Of a stretch of 64,000 bases of DNA, positions 8,926 to 17,017 are shown piece after piece (position 1 is the stretch's first letter; every line of letters starts with the position of its first letter). The DNA is from Cystobacter ferrugineus (lineage in GTDB: Bacteria > Myxococcota > Myxococcia > Myxococcales > Myxococcaceae): positions 1 through 64,000 of the forward strand of contig NZ_MPIN01000004.1 of assembly GCF_001887355.1 (NCBI RefSeq). Direction: 5' to 3'. A model generated the notes under the pieces. That model was not told where the DNA came from, ran no database searches, and saw only the letters and a program-made list of their open reading frames with translations. The translations under genes were made by a program, and so were the position numbers.

Positions 8926-11253
8926 ATGGCCTTCCCTCCGCCCCGGGCCTCCGCCCGCTTCTTCGCTCCCGGCGTGTTGCTGCTCGCGTCCCTGGCCCTC
9001 TTCGGCGAGGGGTTGCTGCCAGGCCGGGCCTTCTTCTTCCGCGACGTGCTGCACTACTACTGGCCCATGCAGGCCACGCACTGGCGGCTCGGGGTGGTGC
9101 CCCAGTGGAACCCCTTCCACCAGGGCGGCCTGCCCTTCCTCGCGGACATCCACTCGGGCGTGCTCTACCCGCCCAACCTCCTCTTCGCCCTCCTCTCCTT
9201 CCCCACCGCCTACGCGCTGCTGCTCGTGCTCCACCACTTCGTGGGCCAGCTCGGGCTGTACACCTTCCTCCGGGGCAAGGGCTTCGAGCGCCCCGCCGCG
9301 CTCACCGGCGCGCTCGCCTTCGGCCTGTCCGGCTACGTCGCCGGCCTGTGCAACACCGGCCCGCTGATGCTCGGACTGGCCTGGATGCCGTGGGTGCTCG
9401 TCACGCTCCAGTCCGGACTCGTGCCCCTGCGCAGGCTCGCGTTGCTCGCGGTGCTCATCGCCCTCCAGCTCCTCTCGGGAGATCCCCAGTCCGCGCTCTA
9501 CTCGGCCATCGCGTCCGCGGCGCACGTCGCCTGGTTCGCCGAGCGCCGGCCTCAACTGGTGGCGCTCTCGGGAGCCGGCGCGCTCGGCCTGCTGCTCGCC
9601 GGAGTCCAGGTGTTCCCCACGCTCTGGCTGCTCACGGAGTCGACGCGGGGCACCGACGCCCCCACCTACCTGGGAAGCTGGAACCTGCCTCCGCCGCGGC
9701 TGCTCGAGTTCGCCTTCCCCTACCCTTTCGGGGAGTACCTGGGGCAGCCCCAGTTCTGGGCCTGGGGAATGATCCGCGGGCCCAGCTCCGTGCCCTTCGC
9801 GCTGAGCGTCTACCTGGGCATCACCGTGCTCGTGCTCGCCGTGCTGGGCGTGCGGCGTGAGCGCTTCTCCGGCTTCGCGCTCACCCTGTGCGCGGTGGGC
9901 GTGCTGCTCGCCCTGGGCCAGAAGTCCCCGCTGTCCTTCCTGCTCGCCTCGCCCCCGCTGAGCTTCTTCCGCTACCCGGAGAAGTACGTCGTCCTGGTGG
10001 CGCTCGGGTGCGCGGGGCTCGCCGCGTCCGGGGCGCGGGCCGTGCTCGCTGGAGTCTCGCGGCGCCAACTGGCCGGGCTCGGCGTGGCGGCCCTGCTGCT
10101 CGTGGGCCTGCTCGGGTTCACCTGGGCCCTGCCCTCCACCGCCGTGACCTGGGCCACCGGACTGATGGGGCTGGCCACCAGGGACAGCTCGCACCATCCG
10201 GTCATCGCCGGGCTCGCGGCCCGCGCCATGGGCACCTCGTTGTGCTTCATGCTCGGCATGCTCGCGCTCGCGGCGCTGGCGTCGCGCCACCCCACCCACC
10301 GCGCGCTCCCCGCGGCCCTGCTGCTGGTGGTGGCGGGGGATCTGCTCTGGACGGCGCGGGTGACGGTGTTCGTGGGCCCCACCTCGCTCTACCGCGAGCC
10401 GGAGATCATCGGGCGGCTGCGCGAGGAGGTGGGCTCGCCGCCCACGCGGCTGTTCCGTCAGGACAAACCGCTCAAGGCCAACGCCCCGCCGAGCCGCACG
10501 CTCGAGGAACTCATCGACCTGCGCCACTACGAGCTGGCGACGCTCAAGAGCAACCTGGCCGGTGTCTTCGGCCTGGAGGAGGTGACGAGCTACAGCGCGG
10601 TGGAGCTGTGGCGCTACCGGGCCTTCATGGACGTGCTCGCCGCGCGCCCCGAGCTGGTGGGGCGGCTGTATGGGGCGTGCTTGTGGATGACCTCGTCCGC
10701 GCCACAGCCCAACCCCGAGGGCCTGGTGAGCGTCATCCAGGGGCCGGACCGGCTCGACGTGAAGCGGCTGAGCGGGTGTCCCCCGCGCCTGCGCACGGCC
10801 ACGCGCACCACCGCCGTGCCGGACCAGAGCGAGGCCCTCAGGGCGCTGAGCACGGGAAGCGTCGATGGGCTCCAGAACGTCTCCGTGGAGGGAGGGACGT
10901 CGAGGACCTACGAGCCCGCCCAGGTGGACGCGGTGGAGCTCGGCCCCCGGAACGCGCGGGCGCGGGTGGTGGCGGGCGCGGGAGGCACCCTCCTCGTCTT
11001 CGCGACCACGAGCTACCCGGGGTGGAGCGCCACGGTGGATGGGGACGAGGCGCCCGTGCTGACCGTCAATGGCGCGCACATGGGCATCGAGGTGCCCGAG
11101 GGGACCCACCAGGTCGACTTCGAGTTCACGGACCCAGGCCTGTCCTCGGGAATCCAGGCGAGTCTCGCGGCGGCCCTGGTGCTCGCGGCCCTCCTGGTCC
11201 TCTCCCGGCGCTCGACCGAGACCGCGGGTGAGACGACGCCTGCCGGTCCTTGA
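8926..11253 (+). CDS. YfhO-like polytopic membrane protein
   Basis: A 775-residue integral membrane protein. After MAFPPPRASARF come about a dozen hydrophobic segments up to residue ~480, then a soluble, presumably periplasmic region, then a last membrane helix (SLAAALVLAALLVLS) near the C-terminus. The first loop has FFFRDVLHYYWPM and WNPFHQGGLPFLADIHSGVLYPPN, the pattern of YfhO/GT-C-type proteins whose acidic loop 1 binds a polyprenyl-phosphate sugar. A role in glycosylating a cell-surface polymer is therefore plausible, but no substrate can be named. The C-terminal soluble part resembles the usual YfhO beta-rich tail (TTSYPGWSATVDG). It is followed by a strong hairpin terminator. Confidence 0.75.
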   Translation: MAFPPPRASARFFAPGVLLLASLALFGEGLLPGRAFFFRDVLHYYWPMQATHWRLGVVPQWNPFHQGGLPFLADIHSGVLYPPNLLFALLSFPTAYALLLVLHHFVGQLGLYTFLRGKGFERPAALTGALAFGLSGYVAGLCNTGPLMLGLAWMPWVLVTLQSGLVPLRRLALLAVLIALQLLSGDPQSALYSAIASAAHVAWFAERRPQLVALSGAGALGLLLAGVQVFPTLWLLTESTRGTDAPTYLGSWNLPPPRLLEFAFPYPFGEYLGQPQFWAWGMIRGPSSVPFALSVYLGITVLVLAVLGVRRERFSGFALTLCAVGVLLALGQKSPLSFLLASPPLSFFRYPEKYVVLVALGCAGLAASGARAVLAGVSRRQLAGLGVAALLLVGLLGFTWALPSTAVTWATGLMGLATRDSSHHPVIAGLAARAMGTSLCFMLGMLALAALASRHPTHRALPAALLLVVAGDLLWTARVTVFVGPTSLYREPEIIGRLREEVGSPPTRLFRQDKPLKANAPPSRTLEELIDLRHYELATLKSNLAGVFGLEEVTSYSAVELWRYRAFMDVLAARPELVGRLYGACLWMTSSAPQPNPEGLVSVIQGPDRLDVKRLSGCPPRLRTATRTTAVPDQSEALRALSTGSVDGLQNVSVEGGTSRTYEPAQVDAVELGPRNARARVVAGAGGTLLVFATTSYPGWSATVDGDEAPVLTVNGAHMGIEVPEGTHQVDFEFTDPGLSSGIQASLAAALVLAALLVLSRRSTETAGETTPAGP

Positions 11254-11267
11254 GTTCCCAAAAACGA

Positions 11268-11305
11268 CGAGGCCGCCCGGGAGTCAGTGCTCCCGAGCGG
11301 CCTCG
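11268..11305. terminator. Hairpin terminator between convergent genes
   Basis: CGAGGCCGCCCGGGAG (11268-11283), a TCAGTG loop and CTCCCGAGCGGCCTCG (11290-11305) form a 16-bp stem with a single C/A mismatch. On the minus strand the stem is followed by GTCGTTTTTGGG, a T5 run typical of intrinsic termination of the lipoprotein gene ending at 11323. On the plus strand there is no T-run, so it may act less strongly there for the YfhO-like gene. Confidence 0.8.
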
Positions 11306-11322
11306 CTCACGGACTCAAGGGA

Positions 11323-13080
11323 CTAGTTGTACTCGACCTTGCAGATGTCGCTGCAACCGTCACCTCTCTTCGTGTTGCCATCGTCGCACTTCTCACCCTG
11401 GTCACTCTGGACGACCTTGTCGCCGCAGCGGGGACCCCAGACACACCCACGGGCGCACTTGCCGTAGCCACCGGCGTTGACACCGTCGTCGCACTCCTCG
11501 CCATCGTCGATGGTGCTGTTGCCGCAGGTCGGGCGGCACTCGGTGCGCGTCGTGTCGAAGTTGGAGAGTGTGAGCTGGTAGTTGGAGCCCGTGGTGTGGC
11601 GCTCGGCCTGGAACACCACCGCCTCGTAGATGCGGCCCTTCACCAGGTTGAGCTGGTCCTTGCCCGCGACGTTCTTCAGGGTGATGATGCCCGACTCCGG
11701 GTTGTGCACGCCGCCCAGGTCGAGCGCCAGACGGCCATTGATGTACACGAACACATCGTCGTCGCCGCGGAAGGAGAGCACCTCGGTCTCCTTGTACTCG
11801 AACCAGTAGCGCACCTCGCTGGTGAAGCTGAAGTTGTGCTTGTTGGTCGTGCGCTCGTAGTCAGGACCGAGCGCCACCCAACCCAGGCCGTCGAGCTCGA
11901 AGAATTCGCTGTCGTCGAGCTCATAGGTGTCGCCCGACTTCTTGAGCAGGGGGAGGGTCTTGACCACCGTCTTGTTGACCTTTTTGTTTGGATCATCTTC
12001 CTGGTACACGTCCTGGTACCACTGTTCGAACGCGGCCTTGCCATGGGTAGTGGCGCTGGTCTTGCCCTCCTTCGCGTAGACGGGTTTGCCATCACTCCCC
12101 AACGGGCTGTACAGGGGTCCCACGATTCCCTTCTCCGAGTCGTTTCCATTCTCGAAGTCGATGTGGCCCTTCGGCAGACCGAGTGAGGGAACGGGATCAT
12201 GGTTGTAGCCGCGGAAGTCGCGGAAGACGAAGGGAAGTTCCAACTTGTCAGGAGGCGTGCTCTTGATGACATCGCACATGAAACCCTCCTCGTACTTGCA
12301 CTCCGACGAGCAACCATCGTTGGAGCGGGTGTTGCCGTCATCGCACTCCTCGTTCGTCCCGGGGAGGATCACGCCATCACCACACACCGCCTGGCAGATG
12401 CCCTCGCGATTGCAGTTGGGCTCACGCACGCACAGGGGCGAGCACCCATCGCCCATGTCGTTGTTGCCATCGTCACACTGCTCGGTGCCCTCGCGAATCT
12501 TGTCGCCACATTTCGTCTTCGTGCAAGGCTCGCCGATGGTGTCGCACTTGTACCCGGCCTCCAGGCGGCAGACGGTGTTGCATCCATCCTCCGCCTTGGT
12601 GTTGCCGTCCTCGCACTCCTCGTCACCGGCGATGATGCCATCACCGCACCTGGCGGCCTGGCAGCGCCCGCCGCTCAGCGGACAATTCCAGCCATCCTCC
12701 ACCGTCATGCAATTGGCACTGCAGCCATCGCCGCCCGTGCTGTTCCGATCGTCGCACACCTCACGGCCCTCGACCTTGCCATTGCCGCAGACCCCCAGAA
12801 AACAGGCAGAGCCCGGGGGTTCGCACGAATAGCCCGGCTCGACGGCTCCACAGTCGGCGGCGCAACCGTCGCCACTCACCGTGTTGCCATCATCGCAAGC
12901 CTCGTTGCCCGTCCTCTGTCCATCTCCACACCAGCCAATGGGGCCCGGGTCGACGGGGCAGGAGCCACCGTCACAATCAGGGTCCGGGGGCTCCACAACA
13001 CCGGAACAGGCCGTGAGAGACAATACAAGCGAGGCGAGGGCGAGGCCCACGAATCGCGATCGAATTGAAGTATTCACCAT
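11323..13080 (-). CDS. Cys-rich DUF4215 repeat lipoprotein with fibro-slime domain
   Basis: A protein of about 585 residues, exported and lipid-anchored: MVNTSIRSRF, a hydrophobic stretch, then the lipobox LTAC. Next come about six tandem Cys-rich repeats of the type CGDG..-E.CDDGN...GDGC...C (DUF4215, Myxococcus cysteine-rich repeat). A fibro-slime domain follows (GPLYSPLGSDGKPVYAKEG; SFRGDDDVFVYINGRLALDL), and two more repeats close the protein. Family members are surface proteins, probably matrix-associated or adhesive. A close paralogue of the same architecture lies at 35376-37043. The start may instead be the ATG at 13095, five codons upstream; neither has a good SD. Its mRNA ends at the hairpin at 11268-11305. 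Confidence 0.87.
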   Translation of the reverse strand: MVNTSIRSRFVGLALASLVLSLTACSGVVEPPDPDCDGGSCPVDPGPIGWCGDGQRTGNEACDDGNTVSGDGCAADCGAVEPGYSCEPPGSACFLGVCGNGKVEGREVCDDRNSTGGDGCSANCMTVEDGWNCPLSGGRCQAARCGDGIIAGDEECEDGNTKAEDGCNTVCRLEAGYKCDTIGEPCTKTKCGDKIREGTEQCDDGNNDMGDGCSPLCVREPNCNREGICQAVCGDGVILPGTNEECDDGNTRSNDGCSSECKYEEGFMCDVIKSTPPDKLELPFVFRDFRGYNHDPVPSLGLPKGHIDFENGNDSEKGIVGPLYSPLGSDGKPVYAKEGKTSATTHGKAAFEQWYQDVYQEDDPNKKVNKTVVKTLPLLKKSGDTYELDDSEFFELDGLGWVALGPDYERTTNKHNFSFTSEVRYWFEYKETEVLSFRGDDDVFVYINGRLALDLGGVHNPESGIITLKNVAGKDQLNLVKGRIYEAVVFQAERHTTGSNYQLTLSNFDTTRTECRPTCGNSTIDDGEECDDGVNAGGYGKCARGCVWGPRCGDKVVQSDQGEKCDDGNTKRGDGCSDICKVEYN

Positions 13081-13102
13081 GGGTAGACCGAGCATGTAGA
13101 AG

Positions 13103-13195
13103 GAGGTTCGACAAACCAATTGTACATTGTTTGCTGACGGCTGGTGACCTTCCATGCTCAGAGGAAGAAAACAGCCCTACCGTCGAGGTTCGACA
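13103..13195. repeat. Direct repeat GAGGTTCGACA flanking the lipoprotein/MarR intergenic region
   Basis: The 11-mer GAGGTTCGACA occurs at 13103-13113 and again at 13185-13195, an 82-bp offset, in the 197-bp region between the divergent lipoprotein and MarR genes. An AT-richer stretch (CAATTGTACATTGTTT) lies between them. Two identical 11-mers in so short a region suggest paired binding sites for a regulator of one or both genes. Confidence 0.35.
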
Positions 13196-13277
13196 GGCCT
13201 CCTGCGCTCACGGTGAATGTCGTTCAGACGCGCAGGCAAGTCACTCCCAACTGTTTGTCGTTCATGATCGTGCCCCC

Positions 13278-13718
13278 ATGGCTCACACTCACCCCGCTGT
13301 CGCCTCGCTGTTCGGGAAGACTCTCGCCGCTTTATCAAAACGTGCGAAAGCCCGATTGAGTACCGCCGAGTTGCCCATCACATTCGACCAGTATGTGCTC
13401 CTGGCTGCGCTGTCCGACACCGAAGCCCCCACCCAGTCAGATCTGGCGGACCTCCTGGGTCGGGACAAATCCGCGGTCCTGCGGCAGATCGATCACCTGG
13501 AGGAGGAAGGCCTGGTGACACGAGTGGCCGACCCCGATGACCGGCGCAAGAAGACGCTCGTCCTCACACGCTCGGGCAGCCAGGTCCACGCCAAGGCCCG
13601 GGCACTCGTCGAGTCCATCATGGGCGAGGCCCTCCACGGCATCTCCTCCCAGGACATACAGACCCTCACGCGCGTCCTGACGCGGATACAAGAGGCACTC
13701 CAACAGCCGGTGAAGTGA
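13278..13718 (+). CDS. MarR-family transcriptional regulator
   Basis: A 146-residue winged-helix regulator. The core reads LPITFDQYVLLAALSDTEAP, TQSDLADLLGRDKSAVLRQI as the recognition helix region, then EEEGLVTRVADPDDRRKKTL as the wing containing the conserved DxRxK. I chose the ATG at 13278, which begins right before the first dimerisation helix; upstream codons do not resemble the family. MarR proteins usually repress a neighbouring detoxification or catabolic gene until a phenolic or oxidised ligand binds. The next gene on the same strand is an FAD monooxygenase whose promoter carries overlapping palindromes, a good candidate target. Confidence 0.9.
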   Translation: MAHTHPAVASLFGKTLAALSKRAKARLSTAELPITFDQYVLLAALSDTEAPTQSDLADLLGRDKSAVLRQIDHLEEEGLVTRVADPDDRRKKTLVLTRSGSQVHAKARALVESIMGEALHGISSQDIQTLTRVLTRIQEALQQPVK

Positions 13719-13761
13719 AGCCTCGCACCATCCAGGCCGGGTAACACCCGCCGCGGCCGGG

Positions 13762-13809
13762 TTGACAAGCCCCCATCGCCCATATAGTTGATATCATCAA
13801 CGATTGATG
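13762..13809 (+). promoter_or_regulatory. Sigma-70-like promoter overlapped by two nested palindromes (putative MarR operator)
   Basis: TTGACA (13762-13767) and TATAGT (13783-13788) form a -35/-10 pair with a 15-bp spacer. Overlapping and following the -10 are GTTGAT-ATC-ATCAAC (13787-13801) and CATCAA-CGA-TTGATG (13795-13809), two overlapping perfect inverted repeats with 6-bp arms and 3-bp spacers. A dimeric repressor bound here would block RNA polymerase. The MarR gene immediately upstream is the obvious candidate, and the FAD monooxygenase is the controlled gene. Confidence 0.6.
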
Positions 13810-13874
13810 AGTACCACGAACTCCCCGGGATGAAGGCGCGTTCGCCACTCCAGCGCCCGGCGGCAAGGAAAGCC

Positions 13875-15191
13875 ATGAGCCCTCGAGCAGAAGAGCCCCG
13901 CCAGCAGGACCGTTCCCCCCGTTCAGGCCCCCCATTGCACGTGGCCATCATCGGCGCGGGGATTGGAGGGCTCGCGCTCGCCCAGGGGCTCGAGCAGGCG
14001 GGAGTGAGCGTCGCGGTCTACGAGCGGGACGTGTCTCCGGACTTCCGCCGGCAGGGCTACCGGGTCACGCTCCATCCACCGGGAGCCCGACAGCTCCGGC
14101 GGTGCCTGTCCCCGGCGCATTGGGAGCGCATCCTCGCCGCCAGCCAGAAGTGGAAGGCCCCCCGGGCCGTGAACGAGCGCCTGGAGACGCTCCTGTCGGT
14201 GCCCACCGCGAAGATGCGCGAGCCGAGCCGCTCCATCAACCGGCTCACCCTGCGCCGCATCCTGCTGGACGGGCTGGAGGACGTGGTGCACTTCGGCAAG
14301 GCGTTCGAGCGCTACGAGGAGACGCCCGGGGGCACGGTCATCGTCCACTTCAAGGACGGCACCTCCGCCCCGTGCGACGTGATGATCGGCGCGGATGGCA
14401 ACCAGTCGCGCGTGCGGCGTCAGCTCCTGCCCCAGCACGCGGAACTGTCCGACACGGGCTACCGGGATCTCGCCGGCAAGATGATCCTCACCCCGGAGAC
14501 GCGGCGGGAGATCGAGTCCCTGGGGCTCGAGTCCCTGATGATCGTCTCCGAGACGGCGGGCCACACGATGGTGCTCATCCGGCAGGAGTTCCATCACCCC
14601 GCCGCGGGCGAGGCGTCGGCGCTGCCCGCGGAGGACACCGAGGACTACGTGTACTGGGGATTGATCGCCCCGGCCGGGCACTTCGCGAGCGCCACGAACC
14701 TGGAGCGGCCGGACGCGGCGGCGCTCAAGCAACGCGCGCTCGAGATGACGCGCGACTGGCACCCCGTGTTCCGCCGGCTGCTCGAGCTCACGGACCCCGC
14801 GAACATCAACCTGTTGTCGCTGCGCACGTCCGTTCCCCACGGGCACTGGGGCACCCGCCGCGTCACCCTGCTCGGCGATGCCATCCACAGCATGGTGCCC
14901 ATGCGCGGCCAGGGCGCCAACACCGCCATCCGCGACGCAGCCCTGCTCACCGAGCGGCTCACCGCGGCCCACCGGGACGGCACGTCCGTGACCGAGGCCC
15001 TGCACGCCTACGAAGTCGAGATGCTCGAGTATGGCTTCGACGCGGTCCGCGCCTCCCTGTCGACCCTGCACCAGAGCATGGCGGGCACCCGTTTCACCCG
15101 GAGTCTCTTCCATGGCGCCCTGAAGGCCGTCAACCGGACTGTCCTCGTGGTGGCGCGCTTCATTCCGGACCCCCGCGTCCAGGGGGAGTAG
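13875..15191 (+). CDS. FAD-dependent monooxygenase (PHBH/RebC-like fold)
   Basis: A protein of about 438 residues. The N-terminal Rossmann motif is IIGAGIGG (GAGIGG at 27-32), with an acidic strand end (VAVYERD). The second FAD motif, TLLGDAIHSMVPMRGQGAN, contains Asp335. These define class A aromatic-ring-type flavin monooxygenases, which use NAD(P)H and oxygen to hydroxylate or epoxidise small molecules. The start at 13875 is favoured by AAGGA at 13865-13869; an ATG at 13830 lacks an SD. It lies downstream of a MarR regulator and a palindrome-covered promoter, suggesting inducible detoxification or modification of an aromatic compound. The substrate is unknown. Confidence 0.85.
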   Translation: MSPRAEEPRQQDRSPRSGPPLHVAIIGAGIGGLALAQGLEQAGVSVAVYERDVSPDFRRQGYRVTLHPPGARQLRRCLSPAHWERILAASQKWKAPRAVNERLETLLSVPTAKMREPSRSINRLTLRRILLDGLEDVVHFGKAFERYEETPGGTVIVHFKDGTSAPCDVMIGADGNQSRVRRQLLPQHAELSDTGYRDLAGKMILTPETRREIESLGLESLMIVSETAGHTMVLIRQEFHHPAAGEASALPAEDTEDYVYWGLIAPAGHFASATNLERPDAAALKQRALEMTRDWHPVFRRLLELTDPANINLLSLRTSVPHGHWGTRRVTLLGDAIHSMVPMRGQGANTAIRDAALLTERLTAAHRDGTSVTEALHAYEVEMLEYGFDAVRASLSTLHQSMAGTRFTRSLFHGALKAVNRTVLVVARFIPDPRVQGE

Positions 15192-15266
15192 GCAGCCGCC
15201 CATGACTGGAGAAGTGGGGCCGGGGATTCGCCTTGGCGGGCGTGCTGCAAGACAATGGGGCGGTCC

Positions 15267-16958
15267 ATGCTCTCCTCCAACCGCTCAGGACGCGTCACGC
15301 CCCTCGGCAGCAAGCTGCTGGCCGAGCACTTCCGGACGGATGCCGCCGCCCGGGAAACCTCCGTGGCGCGCTTCAACACCGCGGTGTGCCTGGTCTTCCT
15401 GCTCTCGGCGCTCGGGCTCGGAAATCTGCTCGGCTGGCCACGGGCCCTGTGCGTCGTGGTCATGTGCGCGGGCTACTCCGGCTACTACGCGCTGCTCTAC
15501 CGGGTGCTGCGGCGAGGCTGGTTCCATCCGGCCATCTGCTGGTTCAACGTCTGCCTGGAGAACACCGCCGTCGGCGCCCTCTTCGTCTTCGACATCGTCT
15601 TCGCGGACGCCGAGCAGGCCCTGTCCAACCCGTCGGCGGTGCTGTGGAGCGCCATCATCGTGCTCGCGGCGTTGCGCTCCAACCTCAAGCTGGCGCTCTT
15701 CGCGGGCGGGCTGGTGGCCGCGGAGATGCTGCTGCTCTACTACTTCGTCGCCCTGCCCCGGATGAGCGAGCCCATTCCGCTGATGTTCACGCCCGCGCTC
15801 ATGGGGCAGCGCGCCGCCTACTACTTCATCACCGGGTGGATGGCGGCGCTCGTGGCCAGCCACCTCATGCGCAAGGCCGAGGAGGCCCTGCGCGCCATCC
15901 GCGCGAAGGACTTGCTGGGCAAGTACTTCCTGCACGAGCGCCTGGGCGTGGGCGGCATGGCGGAGGTGTTCCGCGCCACCTACAGCCCCGAGGGCGGCTT
16001 CGAGAAGGTGGTGGCCATCAAGCGCATCCTCCCGGCCTATGCCGAGGACAAGGACTTCGTGACGCTGTTCCGGCGCGAGGCGGAGCTGGTGTCGCTGCTC
16101 AACCACCCCAACATCGTCCAGGTGCTCGACGTGGGCCGCTTCGAGGACACCTACTTCATGGCCATGGAGTACGTCGAGGGGGTGTCCCTGCGCGAGCTGC
16201 TCAAGCTGTGCGGCCCCCTGCCGCCCGCCGCGGTGGCCCTCATCGGGGCGGAGATGGGCCAGGCGCTCGACTACGTCCACCGGCGCACCGCGAGCGATGG
16301 CACCCCGCTCAACCTCGTGCACCGGGACGTGAATCCGCCCAACATCCTGCTGTCGCGCATCGGCGAGGTGAAGCTGGGGGACTTCGGCGTGGCCCGCGCG
16401 GCCATCCACGTGCGCCTCACCCGGGCGGATCGCGTCCGCGGCAAGCTGGGCTACCTGGCCCCGGAGCAGGCCCGGGGTGAGTCCTTCGATGGGCGCGCGG
16501 ATCTCTTCGCGCTCGGCTTGTCGCTGCACGAGGCCCTCACGGGCCGGCGCGTCTTCGCGGGGGAGGATGCCTCCGACACGATGCGCAGCGATCCGCCCAT
16601 CTTCCTCCTGCCGCCCTCGAGCTTCCGCCCGGACATCCCTCCCCAGTTGGATGCCGCCATCATGGGGCTGCTCGAGTGGAAGGTGGCGCGGCGCACGTCC
16701 CGGGGGCTGAGGTTGCGCGAGCAGTTGTGTGAGCTGACCGGGCCCTTCGCCCCCTATCCCCAAGGACAGGAAGCGCTGGCCCGGCTGGTCCAGGAGGCGA
16801 TGGCGCGCAAGCGCGAGCTGCTTCCGGTGGAGCCCTCGGAACGGGGCACCGAGAGGGAGGGGACCCTCTTCGCGAGGAGCGAGGAATCCACGGCGGTGCT
16901 GCCGGGAAACGGGCCGGGAGGGGTACTCCCCACCGGGAGGCGCACCGGCGACGGTTGA
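15267..16958 (+). CDS. Membrane-anchored Ser/Thr protein kinase with N-terminal multi-TM sensor
   Basis: A 563-residue protein. Residues ~35-205 contain six hydrophobic segments (TAVCLVFLLSALGLGNLLGW, then five more) forming an N-terminal membrane sensor, an arrangement opposite to the common kinase-then-TM order. The kinase domain follows: GVGGMAEVF P-loop, Lys252 in VAIK, HRDVNPPN with Asp354, DFG Asp372, and GKLGYLAPEQ. All catalytic residues are present, so it should be active; the APE motif is PEQ, as often in myxobacterial kinases. The C-terminal tail is low-complexity. An ATG four codons upstream (15255) is an alternative start. A hairpin follows the gene at 16971. Confidence 0.9.
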   Translation: MLSSNRSGRVTPLGSKLLAEHFRTDAAARETSVARFNTAVCLVFLLSALGLGNLLGWPRALCVVVMCAGYSGYYALLYRVLRRGWFHPAICWFNVCLENTAVGALFVFDIVFADAEQALSNPSAVLWSAIIVLAALRSNLKLALFAGGLVAAEMLLLYYFVALPRMSEPIPLMFTPALMGQRAAYYFITGWMAALVASHLMRKAEEALRAIRAKDLLGKYFLHERLGVGGMAEVFRATYSPEGGFEKVVAIKRILPAYAEDKDFVTLFRREAELVSLLNHPNIVQVLDVGRFEDTYFMAMEYVEGVSLRELLKLCGPLPPAAVALIGAEMGQALDYVHRRTASDGTPLNLVHRDVNPPNILLSRIGEVKLGDFGVARAAIHVRLTRADRVRGKLGYLAPEQARGESFDGRADLFALGLSLHEALTGRRVFAGEDASDTMRSDPPIFLLPPSSFRPDIPPQLDAAIMGLLEWKVARRTSRGLRLREQLCELTGPFAPYPQGQEALARLVQEAMARKRELLPVEPSERGTEREGTLFARSEESTAVLPGNGPGGVLPTGRRTGDG

Positions 16959-16970
16959 CGGAAGTCCGCG

Positions 16971-17003
16971 GGCCACGGCTTCGTCGGAGGCGAAGTCGTG
17001 GCC
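16971..17003. terminator. Hairpin terminator between convergent genes
   Basis: GGCCACGGCTTCG (16971-16983), loop TCGGAGG, and CGAAGTCGTGGCC (16991-17003) give a 13-bp stem with one G-U pair. It sits between the stop of the kinase gene (16958) and the stop of the convergent gene (17018), the expected place for a bidirectional terminator. Neither side has a T-run. Confidence 0.55.
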
Positions 17004-17017
17004 GGAGTCGGGGTGGC

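Noticed and set aside
8755-11109. Long antisense open frame opposite the YfhO-like gene
   Set aside because: Low-complexity composition with His/Arg/Gln/Glu runs and no recognisable domain. The sense strand encodes the membrane protein.
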